Source: CAIRTM01 sp963723235
Lineage (GTDB): Bacteria; Desulfobacterota; WTBG01; CAIYCZ01; CAIRTM01
Assembly (NCBI GenBank): GCA_963723235.1
Contig: CAVRPV010000019.1
Span: 136,651-200,650, forward strand
Direction of reading: 5' to 3'
DNA: 64,000 nt
Part shown: in pieces, positions 1-9,227 of the stretch
Layout of the letters: every line of letters begins with the position of its first letter
Position numbering within the stretch: the first letter of the stretch is position 1
The notes under the pieces: model-generated
The model's database searches: none
What the model saw: the letters and a program-made list of their open reading frames with translations, nothing else
Told to the model about the DNA's origin: nothing
Program-made: the position numbers and the translations under genes

Positions 1-23
1 GTCAGTAGTGTTCCCTTTTTCAT
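1..23 (-). CDS. N-terminus of an unknown protein, cut by the window edge
   Basis: On the minus strand an AGGAGG ribosome-binding site at 31-36 sits 7 nt before an ATG at 23 that opens MKKGTLL and runs off the left edge. A Lys-Lys start followed by hydrophobic residues would suit a signal peptide, but only seven codons are visible, so no family can be named. It lies downstream of a candidate TaoR operator, so membership of the metal island is possible. Confidence 0.5.
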
Positions 24-153
24 CTGCATTCCTCCTGTGTGTTTGAATAGTGCCGGTTAATCAAATAGCTGAACGTTTTTAGTACCTGCTGTGGTTGTTC
101 GTCACATGACACCGAACAACCCGACCCTGCAACTCAATCAGCAAACATTTTGC

Positions 154-174
154 ACAAAGAGTGCCACTCTTTGT
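154..174. promoter_or_regulatory. Perfect 21-bp palindrome, operator-like
   Basis: The sequence ACAAAGAGTG, a central C, then CACTCTTTGT is a perfect inverted repeat with 10-bp arms. It lies about 130 bp upstream of the ATG at 23 (minus strand). No T-run follows it, so a dimeric repressor site is more likely than a terminator. The regulator is unknown. Confidence 0.45.
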
Positions 175-410
175 TACGGTGCTTCAGAGATGCCGTTCTC
201 CTGCAAAACTCCTTGTTTTCAGACTGTTTTTCTTTTGGCGATCAAGTCAAGCACTTAGGCACTGACTAAAAACAACAAATTTCAGCCATATGCGGCTCAT
301 TTTTTCAATCATATTTGACTGAAAAAATGCATTTTAATGTTATGCGCCCATAGAAGTACATGAACCAATCACATGTTGTGCCAGCAAAAATATGTTAAAA
401 AAAAATAACA

Positions 411-462
411 GTCAAGTTAATTTTGTTACTTAAGTTATTTAAGGTAATTATTGGTTTTATTT
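411..462. promoter_or_regulatory. Candidate TaoR operator, copy 1
   Basis: The stretch begins GTCAAG and carries TAATTATTGGT at 445-455 with a degenerate half-site about 20 bp earlier. It aligns with 4648-4700 and 10365-10413. All three copies lie in intergenic regions of the Mo/W island. Assignment to TaoR is inferred from location only. Confidence 0.45.
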
Positions 463-590
463 GCAGCATTAGAAGAAATTGGGGTAGTGCATGCGCCTGT
501 CCTGCAAGCCATGACGCATGCTATACGATGAAAATGAAGGCTGCCAATCCGGCGTAGATATACTTTATAAAAATGAAGGTGGCTAAACAA

Positions 591-836
591 TCAGGTTGCA
601 GACAAAAGCTGTCCAGTGGCTGATGTGTCATAGCCGCCCATGGCATTGACCTTCTGCCTGAAGGACTCTGAACGCACCACCTGCAGCAGGGCATCAATCG
701 GCCCTGCTGAGGTGCTCTGTTTGGAAATGATCAGGTCGAAGCGTTCTTTGGCAAGATGCACAAAATCAAGGCCCGGCATTTTTGCCGCGCTCAGAATGCC
801 CATGGCCACATCCGCTGATCCCCCGAATACGGCAAG
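591..836 (-). pseudogene. Relic of a TaoR-type ligand-binding domain
   Basis: The minus strand encodes about 80 residues that match the C-terminus of the regulator at 4837-5755 nearly residue for residue, including LAKERFDLII, GPIDALLQVVRS and MGGYDTSATGQL. DNA identity is also high. Homology stops near 836; no helix-turn-helix or N-terminal half of the ligand domain is present. It is therefore a remnant of a duplicated or recombined regulator gene rather than a working protein. It lies beside operator copy 1, which suggests a regulator-plus-operator unit was duplicated and decayed. Confidence 0.75.
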
Positions 837-851
837 ACATAGGTGGTCTGC

Positions 852-882
852 AAAAAAGGCAGGGTCATGTGCTGACCCTGCC
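852..882 (-). terminator. Rho-independent terminator of the diheme protein gene
   Basis: On the minus strand a perfect 10-bp stem (GGCAGGGTCA/TGACCCTGCC, 5-nt loop, 858-882) is followed by TTTTTT at 857-852. It lies 47 nt after the stop codon at 929, so it should end the 2876-to-929 transcript. Confidence 0.85.
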
Positions 883-928
883 TGTGTGGTTATTCAAATT
901 TGCTTCCAGTGTTCTCGGCACTATAGTG

Positions 929-2876
929 TCAGAGAATAGATGCAGCCTTCATTGCAGCCTTTTCAGCTTTATGCCGATTCGAGAGATCGGTTTTTTCTGC
1001 TTTTTGCTCATCTGAAAGAGTATTTTTTTCAGATTTTTGCCGAACACTAAGAAGCTTGGCATCATCTTTATCAACGTCACAGTCACCGTCCAGGTCCCAT
1101 TCCAGGCCGCATCCGGAAAAACCCATAGCAGCCTTCATTGCAGCCTTTTCGGCTTTATGCCGATTCGAGAGAGCGGTTTTTTCTACTTTTTGCTGAGTTG
1201 AGAGAGCAGTCTTTTCGTTCTTTTGCCGGAGCTTAAGAATACTGGAATCGTATTTATCAACGTCACAGTCACCGTCCAAGTCCCATTCTACATCGCAGAT
1301 GCACTTGTCAATACCCTCGTCGCAGGTTTCACCCGCTGAGCAGGGACCGGCTGCAAACCCGCACACCTCAGCCGTACAGACCGGCGCACCGGTGCAATAC
1401 AGGCCGTCATCCGGGCAGTCACTGTCCTTCAGGCACTCTACATACTCCAGGCTGAACTCAACCGTCTGGTTATCGCCGTGGATCACGGTCACATCCTCGG
1501 TCTGGCTGCGGTAGTTTTCGGCAGATACCGTAAGGGTATAGCTTTTTTCATCATTTTCAGGGCCGGAAACCACGCCCCGCTAACATGAATTGGCCTTTGG
1601 TGTCGGTACGCGTTTCATAGCCGCCCATGCCGGTTTTCACCAGCGCATTTGCAATAGGCTTTTGCAGCACCCGCGAGACCACCGTACCCTTGATATTGCC
1701 ATTGCGCAGATTGCCGTAAATAACTATCTTCTCGTCATTGAGCAGGCCCCAGCCCGCGTCGGTCTGGCTGTTTCTCCAGTCATATTCTGTTGTGCCTTCA
1801 GGCAGCGGATCGACCCGGATGGCGGCGACACCGCGGGCTGAAAAGCCGGCATTATGGTCGGTATTGACCTCATTTTTATCATAGGGCCAGGGCTCAGCAG
1901 CAGGTGTTGCCGAGGTTGCCTGACGGTCGGGATAGCCGGGTCTCCACTGCGGGGGCACAGCCCGGAACGGGCCTTCGCCCACGAGCTTGTTCTGGGCGTC
2001 CTGGTAGGCAATGTCGAGATAGGCGCCGTTGGCCTTGTAGGCAAGCAGCAGCTTCAAACCACCAGCAACCGTTATGGTCTGGCCATGAGTCCTGCCGGTG
2101 CAGCCCGGCGCGCTGTAGTCGACCCAGCCGCCATTGGCTGAATCTGCTGTCGCATCATAAAAATATTGCGCCTGCGGATAGGTTCCCTCAATGGGGTAAT
2201 TAGTGCCGGTGCTCGTGCGCGCATAGGTATAGCTGTAGCCGTCGGGTGCGGTAACGGTTATGCCGGAGCTGGCAGCGGTCCAGCCGGTTGCCTCAAGCAG
2301 CTCCTGCATAATGAAGCCGGTATACGTGGCATAATAGTCGAAGCCGCTTTCTCCGCCCCGGCTGGTGTTCATGAGCATAAACTGCGCATGGGGCGTCAAC
2401 ATGGATTCAAGCTCATCAAGGCTCAAAATAATATGCGGCGCCGGCACTTTTGCCGGCGTGTCGAGCGCGTCACCGGGATAGCGAATGGCATTGATTTCCG
2501 TTATATTGCTGTAGGTGTCATTGTCCGAATCAAGGCCCTCAATTGCTTCAAGGGCCGCCAGGCTTCTGCCCGCCGCATTATAATCTGTGCCGAAGGGGTT
2601 GAGTGTTTTGGCAATATCGCCCGATCCATCATAACCATATACTGTGTGGCAATACTGGCACGCGCTCTCGGTGACCACGGCCCCCGATTTTGTCTTGTAC
2701 GTATTGCCCTTGTGGCACGTGGCGCAATCGTCAAGCTTGGTGCCCGCCTTGTCGGGGTAGACCTTCAGAAATTTCGGGGCGTCTTGCTCATCCAGATGAT
2801 GGTAGGCGCCAAAGGCCGTGCCTGAGAAAAGCGCAAGCACGGCAATCCCTAAACACAGTGTTCTCAGTCGTCTCAT
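929..2876 (-). CDS. Exported GEGP-motif diheme protein with dockerin-like repeat tail
   Basis: The protein has a signal peptide (about residues 1-23), two c-type haem sites (CATCH at 51-55, CQYCH at 73-77), a large domain with the GEGPFRAVPPQ motif that is typical of the GEGP diheme family, and a carboxypeptidase-regulatory-like segment (NALVKTGMGGYETRTDTKGQ). One frameshift near 1575 separates this from a Cys-rich linker and two 62-residue repeats. Each repeat has a calcium-loop-like WDLDGDCDVDK motif followed by a Lys/Glu/Ala coiled stretch. Such diheme proteins are periplasmic or surface redox proteins; the substrate is unknown. The gene follows the Moco-controlled porin on the same strand, with only 24 nt between them, so the two are probably co-transcribed. 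The family call is fairly sure and the role is not. Confidence 0.75.
942..1103 (-). repeat. 162-bp direct repeat, copy nearest the stop codon
   Basis: This unit pairs with 1128-1289 at a 186-bp (62-codon) period. It encodes the final dockerin-like loop and the coiled LSNRHKAEKAAMKAA motif. Differences between the copies are mostly substitutions without frame loss, so the repeat is under coding constraint. Confidence 0.85.
1128..1289 (-). repeat. 162-bp direct repeat, second copy
   Basis: This is the partner of 942-1103, with the same order of WDLDGDCDVDK loop and Lys/Glu-rich helix. The two are separated by 24 bp encoding a Gly/Phe/Cys linker. Confidence 0.85.
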
Positions 2877-2900
2877 ACAATTCCTCCTGTCCTGTTAAGA

Positions 2901-4314
2901 TTAAAATTCAAGCTGCAGGCGCGCCATCCACGCCTGCTCAATGTCCTCGTAATAGGCTGCGCCAGAGTCACTATAGCCTAGAAACAGCGGGTCTCCAAAG
3001 CGGGTGTAGCTGTAGTCAAGGGAAAACCTGACCATGGCATTGAGGTACCAGTTGATGGCTGCTGTCAGCGAATTGGCCTCGCGCACGCTCAACCCCTCAT
3101 TGACAAGAGATTCATAGGTGATTTTGTCCGCCTCGAACTGCTGATACATAAATCCAAGGCCCCAGGCACCCCAGGACCCGGTGCGGATATTAAAATCCTT
3201 GAGAGGCCGAATTTTTCCCAGGACACCCCCTTTCAGTTCAGGCCGCTCGCCGGTCAGCATAACCAACAGCCCCGCGTACCACGAGCGCAGGGAAAAATCG
3301 AAAAGCTCAGTGTCGGAGATTTTTACGCCGCCGTAGTCATTCTTGATATACTCAGCCATCAGCGCCACAGGCCCGAGCGTGTAGGCCAGTTCAAGGCCGT
3401 AGCGGTTCAGATCATCGATTTCTTCGGTCATGTGGAATTTTGCATTTGGCTGGATAGTGTAAAACGTCGTGCGGGCCGGAGTTTTAACCTTTACATTGAA
3501 GTCCGATGTGTCGAGGCGGGCATAGGAGTAGGAGCCGCCAATCTGGAGCGATTTCAGAAAATCAGGGCCCCAGGTGCTGCAGCGGCTTAAACACCAGCCG
3601 GCCGGTCACCTGCTTATCGTCCTTCTGGCTGCGGCGGTTGGCATCGGTGCCGTCACCGTTGAAAACGCCAACGCCATACATGATCGCTTCATCATACAAA
3701 CTGCCGTGCAGCATGAGACCCACATCGCGACCGGGTGTGAGGTAAAAGCCAAAGGAGCGCTCGGTGAAAGCAAGATTTTTATCAGCCGTAAGCTGCTCGA
3801 AGCTGAAAGGCTCCTTGAACTGCCCCATGCGCACCTGCAGCCACGGCACGGCATCATAATTTATATAGGCATCGATCAGGTCGTCGCTGCTTGAGCCCTC
3901 CAGCTCGTACTCAAGGCGGTAGGAAAAATCGCGGTACAGGCGGCCTTCGACAAACAGGCGCGCCCGGCGTATATCAAAGTCATTGCTGATAGGATAGTTG
4001 GGCTGAAACATCAGGTAATCTGTCTGGATGAGCCCGCCGATGCGCATTTCAAAACTTTTGTCCTGCAGGCCGATCTTTAAGCCCTCGTCATAGCTGACCT
4101 TGACCTCCCTGGCCTCTTTTTCAGCCTTCAGCTGCAGGGCCTGTTTGTCTTCTTGATCAAGTGTTGCTTTTATTTCACGGGCCTGCGGCTCAGTAAGCGC
4201 GCCATTTGCTTTTAAGAAATCAAGCAGCTTCTGATCGGCAAGGGGGCCGGCAGAAGCTGCTGCGGGCAGCAGCAGGCACAGGCAGAAAAGAATAGTGCCG
4301 TATGTTTTGCTCAT
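2901..4314 (-). CDS. OprO/OprP-type oxyanion porin, candidate Mo/W porin
   Basis: An outer-membrane beta-barrel of about 470 residues with a signal peptide (MSKTYG start, LLLPAAASAG cleavage region), a short coiled N-terminal segment and the phosphate-selective porin O/P core (RRARLFVEGRLYRDFSYRLE, then MGQFKEPFSFEQLT). One frameshift lies near 3565 in a GGGGCCC run; the middle frame continues smoothly on both sides. The ATG at 4314 is preceded by AGGAAAAAG. It stands behind a Moco-type riboswitch and terminator, so the natural reading is uptake of molybdate or tungstate across the outer membrane. The family is named for phosphate, and selectivity cannot be read from sequence. Confidence 0.85.
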
Positions 4315-4338
4315 TTTTCTTTTTCCTACGACGAAAAA

Positions 4339-4372
4339 AAGCCGGTTCCGTGCCAAAGCAGGGAACCGGCTT
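4339..4372 (-). terminator. Intrinsic terminator in the porin leader, riboswitch-controlled
   Basis: On the minus strand AAGCCGGTTCC and GGAACCGGC form a perfect 9-bp stem (4341-4349 with 4362-4370, extended by A-T pairs), followed by TTTTTTT. It lies between the riboswitch and the porin start codon, so it should control read-through into the porin and diheme genes. Confidence 0.85.
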
Positions 4373-4387
4373 GCGCGCAGGCAACCG

Positions 4388-4498
4388 TATTCTCTCTCCT
4401 TCCCCAGCACGGGAGGCATGGCCTTTTCAGACCATACCCTGTCGGCCGCGCTTCATAGGCTTTAAGCCCGTAGAGCTTCGCGGCTCGGAGATAAAATA
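4388..4498 (-). ncRNA. Moco-type riboswitch
   Basis: The minus strand shows the Moco RNA architecture. P1 pairs 4487-4498 with 4388-4399 (12 positions, one mismatch). P2 is GCCGCG/CGCGGC. An inner P3 hairpin (GGGCT/AGCCT) is present. The conserved core follows: GCCGACAGGGTATGG, a GAAA-containing loop closed by ATGGTC/GGCCAT, then GCCTCCC and GGGGAAGGAG. Presence of P3 favours the molybdenum-cofactor class over the shorter tungsten-cofactor class. The intrinsic terminator immediately downstream suggests transcriptional control. I recognised it by eye; no covariance search was run. Confidence 0.82.
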
Positions 4499-4647
4499 TC
4501 TTTCAGCAGAGCCCGTTTAGCTCTGCACTATCATTTTATTTAGAATACAGCCCCTTCCTGTGTGCCGCACCGTTCGCGGAATGCCGCATTTTTCTCAGGG
4601 GGCCATGTCGATGATGCAATTACAGGATATAGAAAACAAAAGACTAT

Positions 4648-4700
4648 GTCAAGCCAAATTAGTCATTATTGGTAATATTAAGTTATTATAGGTTAGTTTA
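4648..4700. promoter_or_regulatory. Candidate TaoR operator, copy 2
   Basis: GTCAAGCCAA is followed by TCATTATTGGT (4663-4673) and TTATTATAGGT (4683-4693), a direct repeat with 20-bp spacing. It lies upstream of the porin leader and downstream of taoR. Binding by TaoR is inferred. Confidence 0.5.
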
Positions 4701-4836
4701 AATTCACAAAATAGTTTTGCAGCCCAGGCGCAAAGATGCCGATACAGGGCCGTCTGCATGGTGGTTAGCACAGAAACTGATTGTGCAGTGGATCTCAGCT
4801 GCGGCGGAATTTGTTTGATGGAGAAATGACGCAGTA

Positions 4837-5755
4837 TTACGTTGCGGCTATGAGCTGACCAGTGGCCGATGTGTCATATCCGCCCATTTTATCGACCTTC
4901 ATTTTGAAGACTTCAGACCGGACAACCTGAAGCAGGGCATCAATCGGCCCTGCTGAGATGCTCTGTTTGGGAATGATCAGGTCGAAGCGCTCTTTGGCAA
5001 GATACACAAAATCAAGGCCCAGCATTTTTGCCGCGGTCAGAATGCCCATGGCCGCGTCCGCTGATCCGCCGAAAACAGCAAGGGCCGCCTCATTATGAGT
5101 GGAAACCTCGTTCTCATAGCCGGTTATCTGCCCGGCATCAATGCCCAGCCGCTGCAGCTCGGCATCAAAAAACAGGCGCGTTCCCGAACCGCTCTGGCGG
5201 TTGATAATGCGCGCGCCGGAACCGGGCAATGTCGGCGACGTGTTGCTATGTTCAGAGGATTGCCGCGCTGCACAATCAAGCCCAGGTCGCGATACACAAG
5301 ATTAATCACCACCACTGCCGTGTCCGGCAGATACTTTGCCAGATACGGCACATTGTAGCTGCGGGTTGCCGGGTCGAACAGATGTGCGCAGGCCACATGG
5401 CAGATGCCGCTTTGCCAGGGCAATAAGCCCGCCGGCGCTGCCCACATTGTGAAACCGAAAGACTCAAGTCCGGGAATGCCTGTGGTCAGCTCATGGGACA
5501 GCAGCTCCATGCAGAAATCATGGCTGCCCATGGCCACGATATGGCGTGCCCGGCTGCGCCGCTTTACCCTTTCATCGACACATTTTCTTCAGCGTTTTTT
5601 ATTATCCAGGCATCGATCAGCTGTTTTGGAAATGTCCATTTGCCGGTAATGCGGGTTGCGGGTATTTTTTTATCCTGAATGAGCTTGTACACCTGCTTTT
5701 CATTGATATTGAGATACTCAGCAAGCTCTTTGGTGTTCAGCATTTCTTTATTCAT
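4837..5755 (-). CDS. taoR: TaoR-family Mo/W-responsive regulator
   Basis: Residues 1-63 are an excisionase-type winged helix (LNTKELAEYLNINEKQVYKL, then KWTFPKQLIDAWI). The rest is a periplasmic-binding-protein-like ligand domain (RHIVAMGSHD, NLVYRDLGLIVQRGNP, NRQSGSGTRLFFD). This pairing is known from TaoR, which controls tungsten aldehyde oxidoreductase and tupABC genes in Desulfovibrio. Frameshifts near 5560 and 5215 split the frame, and both flanks match the family. The ATG at 5755 follows GGGGGA. It is divergent from the 71-residue protein and storage-protein genes, close to tupABC, and shares the window with an aldehyde oxidoreductase, which is the expected regulon. Confidence 0.82.
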
Positions 5756-6060
5756 TGATGCGTTCCCCCGATGATGGAAAGCGTTGTTTGATCTCCTGCG
5801 AAAGCATACCCCACATTGCAAAAAAAATAAAGGCTTCTGCAACCTCACGCAGCGCCGCCGCTTCCCGGAACGCAAGCTGTTTTTCTTACAAGAAATTCCA
5901 AGTTCCCCGCCCGAATGTGCTATAATGTTTATCGAAGAATGGATTCGGCCACGCCTGTTTGCAAAACAGGCAGAGATGCCGCTTATTTTAAACGCAATAG
6001 TTTCCGGAAGACAGTGGAAGGAAAAAGAGGCCACCAACCTACTCAAGAAAGGAAAATACC

Positions 6061-6276
6061 ATGGCAGGAATAATGTTTTATCGTGAGCGCACCAAAATCG
6101 GCGAAGGCAAAAAGGCCCCTCGCTATGTAATGGTTGCGGTGAGCGGTGTAGATTTAAAGTTTTACGCCAAGCATGTGCGCAAGCAGGAGCTTGACCAGAT
6201 CGCGACAGCGGTCAAGGCCAAACTGGTTGAGCTGAAGGTCGACAAACGAAAAAAGCAGGACAACGTCGAATGCTGA
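6061..6276 (+). CDS. Conserved-looking 71-residue protein upstream of the Mo storage gene
   Basis: A small basic, soluble protein (start MAGIMFYRERTKIGEG, AGGAAA ribosome site) with no signal peptide and no Cys pair apart from a terminal Cys. It has a clean frame, and an attenuator-like terminator separates it from the storage-protein homologue 57 nt downstream. It is divergent from taoR. I do not recognise a family. Position suggests a Mo/W-related partner, for example a small metal-handling or accessory protein, but nothing in the sequence proves that. Confidence 0.7.
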   Translation: MAGIMFYRERTKIGEGKKAPRYVMVAVSGVDLKFYAKHVRKQELDQIATAVKAKLVELKVDKRKKQDNVEC

Positions 6277-6286
6277 AGCTGCAATG

Positions 6287-6319
6287 AGGCCCTCGCGCTC
6301 AGGCGGAGGGCCTTTTTTT
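6287..6319 (+). terminator. Intrinsic terminator or attenuator before the storage-protein gene
   Basis: AGGCCCTC pairs with GAGGGCCT across a GCGCTCAGGC-type loop with one bulge, followed by TTTTTTT. It lies between two same-strand genes, so partial read-through could set their ratio. Confidence 0.75.
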
Positions 6320-6332
6320 CCAGGGAGAGGTC

Positions 6333-7163
6333 ATGGCACTGGTGCGAGACAAAGACGGCAAGCGGCTGCACGTAAAAAGCAAGCTCATGGGTGAAAGCCT
6401 GGTGAGCAAAAAATTTATCGACGGGCTGGACACGGCTCCGCAGCGCCGGCTGTTCCCTGACATTAATATCCTGAAGATCGGCGGTCAGTCAATTTGCGAC
6501 CGGGGCGCCCATGTGCTGCCCGGCATCATAAAAGAAATTGCGGCCAATAAGAAGAAGCACAAGCTGCTCATCACCACCGGCGGCGGCACACGCAGCCGCC
6601 ACATCTACGCCATCGGCCTTGAGATGGGGATGCCTGTGGGCGTCATCGCCCGGTTCGGCAGCACCATTTCCGAACAAAACGCCCTGCTGGTCTCCATGCT
6701 GCTCGGCCCCTGGGGCGGCATCAAAATCACCCATGCCGATCTTGCTGAAGCTGCCCAACTATTACGTGCAGGGCTGCATCCCGGTCACGGCGGGCATGCC
6801 GCCCTATGACCTGTTTGCCCTGCCGCACGGCAAGAACCGCATCCCCCTGCACCGAACCGACGTGGGCACGCTGCTGCTTGCCGACCTCACCGGCGCCCGC
6901 AGCTGCATTTTCATAAAAGATGAAGAGGGTCTCTACACCGAGGACCCAAAAAAAAACCGCCGCGCAAAACTTATCCCCGCATAAGCATCTCGGAACTTAT
7001 AAAAAGGGATCAGGATGATCTCATTATCGAGCGGCCATGCCTTGAAATCATGCGCAACAGCGAAGTGATCCAGAAAATCCAGATCATTAACGGCATGAAA
7101 AAGGGCAATATAACCGCAGCACTGAACGGCAAACATGTGGGAACGATTATTTTTAAGGATTGA
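6333..7163 (+). CDS. Molybdenum/tungsten storage protein subunit (amino-acid-kinase fold)
   Basis: Reconstructed length is about 276 residues, the size of the Azotobacter MosA and MosB subunits. Matching blocks include ILKIGGQSICDRGA, KLLITTGGGTRSRHIYAIGL, SGMPPY-like AGMPPYDLF, RTDVGTLLLADL, FIKDEEGLYTEDP and the C-terminal GKHVGTIIF. The fold is related to UMP kinase; the known complex stores polyoxometalate clusters in an ATP-dependent way. Frameshifts lie near 6755 and 6970. Azotobacter uses two different subunits, whereas only one gene is present here, so a homohexamer or a distant partner gene is implied. The tupABC genes are convergent, 75 bp away. Confidence 0.82.
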
Positions 7164-7238
7164 GCATAAACAAGTTATACAGAAACCCGCGCTGCCAAGA
7201 GCATCATGCGGCTCATAGGGTGAGGAAGCAGAAAACCC

Positions 7239-8338
7239 TTATGCATGCGCTATCATGTGCACGGCCGTTGCCTTGAAATGAAGCAACAACCGAACCGCCC
7301 TCTGCAAGGCCCATTTCCTCCCGCGAGCGATGGGTAATATGCGTGGAAAGAAAAAATCCGCAGTCGAGCTGCACCTTGAAAAAATGGCCCATGGGAATAA
7401 GCCGGGTGATGGTGCCGGTGAAGCAGTTGCGGGCGCTGGTGCGTCATGGCGGCCGGGCAGGGCAAGGGTCACATTTTCCGGCCGTATGCACAGGATGACC
7501 GTCTGCCCGGCAGCTGCAGTCGCCCACGCATTCAATAAGCTGTATCTGCAACAGCGACGCTCACCGTGCCCTGACCGGCCTGCACAACACGGCCCTTCAG
7601 CACGGTGCCCATGCCGACAAAGGAGGCCACGAATTCATCAGCCGGAAAATTCATAACATCTGCCGGGGGCCCCATCTGCACCAGTCGGCCCTGCTGCATC
7701 ACGGCCATGGTATCGGCAAGCCTGAGCGCCTCTGCCTGATCATGCGATGACATGACCACAGCAATGCCGGTTTCCCGGAATATATGTGTCAAGATCATCG
7801 ATAAGTGCTTCGCGCGTGGGCGGGTCAAGGGCTGAAAAAGGCTCATCGAGAAACAGGATTTCAGGCCGGGTGGCAAAGGCCCGGGCAAGGCTTGTGCGCT
7901 GGGCCTCGCCGCCCGAGAGCTTGCGCGCCGCGCGCCGGGCCAGATGGCCGATGCGGAAGCGCTCGAGGTTCTGCTCCACCCGCTGCCGGATCTCCTGCCG
8001 GGGCAGGCCCCTGATTTTAAGCCCCGAGGCCACATTGTCATACACGGTCGTGTCAAACAGCAGGGGCTCCTGAAACACGGTTGCCGTGCTTCTGCGAAAG
8101 TCAAGTATTGAGCGCCCGGTCGGCTACCGGCTGGGATTTAAACAGAAGCTCGCCTGCCTGCCGCTCAAGCAGGCAGCACAGCGTCAGCAGCAGCGTTGAT
8201 TTGCCCGAGCCATTGGGCCCCACAAGGCACACAATTTCGCCCTGCCGCAGGCAAAACCCCGGCACATCAAGCACCCGGACCCCGCCGCGCCGGACATCGA
8301 TATTTTTAATTTCAAGAATGTGGCTGCTCGCTGTTCAT
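7239..8338 (-). CDS. tupC: Tungstate ABC transporter ATPase TupC
   Basis: The reconstructed protein has Walker A GPNGSGKST, signature KLSGGEAQR, Walker B ILFLDEPFSALD, an H-loop in VVMSSHDQAEAL and a C-terminal TOBE-like segment (CFTGTITRLIPMGHFFKVQL). The ATG at 8338 overlaps the tupB stop in an ATGA arrangement. At least five single-base breaks are visible (just after the start, and near 8105, 7790, 7535 and 7275), yet every block fits in order, so sequence error is likelier than decay. Together with TupB and TupA it forms a high-affinity tungstate importer at the inner membrane. Confidence 0.82.
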
Positions 8339-9034
8339 CGGGGCCTGTCATGCTGCTGGATATGGGTAAGGATATAATTGACGGCAAAGGTCAGGACGAG
8401 CAGAATGATGCCAAGGGCAATGGCGATATCGAAATTGCCCTTGCTGGTTTCCATGACCGTGGCCGTGGTGAGCACGCGGGTATAGCCCTTGATATTGCCG
8501 CCCACCATGATCGATGCGCCCACTTCGGAAATGACGCCGCCAAAGCCGGCCATAACAGCCGCAAGCAGGGGCAGGCGCGCTTCGCGCATAAGCAGCCAGA
8601 TCATCTGCAGCCGCGTGGCCCCCAGCGCCAGTATCTGCAGCCGCAGGTTGCGGGGCAGATTCTGAATGGCCGCAACCGTAATGCCCGCCACAATGGGCGT
8701 TGCGATAACAGCCTGCGCCAGGATGATGGCCCCGGGCGTGTAGAGCATTTCAAGAAAACCCAGGGGCCCGTTGCGCCACAGGAAAATCGTCACAAACAGG
8801 CCCACCACAACGGGCGGCAGGCCCATGCCCGTGTTGATAAGGCTCACCACCAGATTCTTGCCCCGGAAGTCCGCCAGGGCAAGACAGATGCCGGCGCTCA
8901 TGCCGATAAACAGGCTTACAAGCGTTGCCGCACCCGACACCTGCAGCGACAGAAGCGTTATGCTCCACGTCTCCGGGTCAAGCGTGACACAGCAGCACAA
9001 CAGCCTGCCAGATGCCTTCAAAAATCAGATCCAT
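8335..9034 (-). CDS. tupB: Tungstate ABC transporter permease TupB
   Basis: A five- to six-helix inner-membrane permease with the binding-protein-dependent transport motif GATRLQMIWLLMREARLPLL and the Tup-like block GFGGVISEVGASIMVGGNIK. The ATG at 9034 (MDLIFEGIWQAV) fits the family start better than later in-frame starts; a one-base break near 9000 separates these first residues from the rest. The gene lies between tupA and tupC and its stop overlaps the tupC start. Confidence 0.85.
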
Positions 9035-9122
9035 AGCTATAACAATGCCTTGCCGCATATTTCTCACGTATTGATCTGCGAGCTCGCATCATGCGGATTG
9101 ACATCTGCCATGCTCAAGCACG

Positions 9123-9148
9123 AAGCCCCCGCTGTTCGGGCGGGGCTT
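9123..9148. other. Stem-loop between tupA and tupB
   Basis: AAGCCCC-GC pairs with GCGGGGCTT around a short loop. No convincing T-run follows on the minus strand, so it may stabilise the tupA message or weakly attenuate tupBC rather than terminate. Confidence 0.4.
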
Positions 9149-9227
9149 TAGTGTTGAAATATTTTAAAAAAGATTGCAACTCATTGTGCCAGATACTAAG
9201 CACACCCGTCGATACGCCTGCCTCTTG

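Larger units (their letters stand above)
24..590. other. Intergenic region, no gene seen
   Basis: This AT-rich stretch precedes the partial minus-strand gene. It contains an 8-bp-arm inverted repeat at 94-120, a perfect 21-bp palindrome at 154-174 and a candidate operator at 411-462. I see no credible coding frame or RNA gene in it. Confidence 0.6.

Noticed and set aside
2166..2825. 219-residue plus-strand open frame
   Set aside because: It is antisense to the diheme protein, has no ribosome site or family motifs, and is explained by GC-rich codon use on the other strand.
4388..4498. Tungsten-cofactor (Tuco) subtype of the riboswitch
   Set aside because: An inner P3 hairpin is visible; the Tuco form lacks it. 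Ligand choice still needs experiment.
8320..9036. 238-residue plus-strand open frame
   Set aside because: It lies opposite tupB, whose permease motifs are clear. The plus-strand product is His/Gln/Arg-rich with no recognisable domain.
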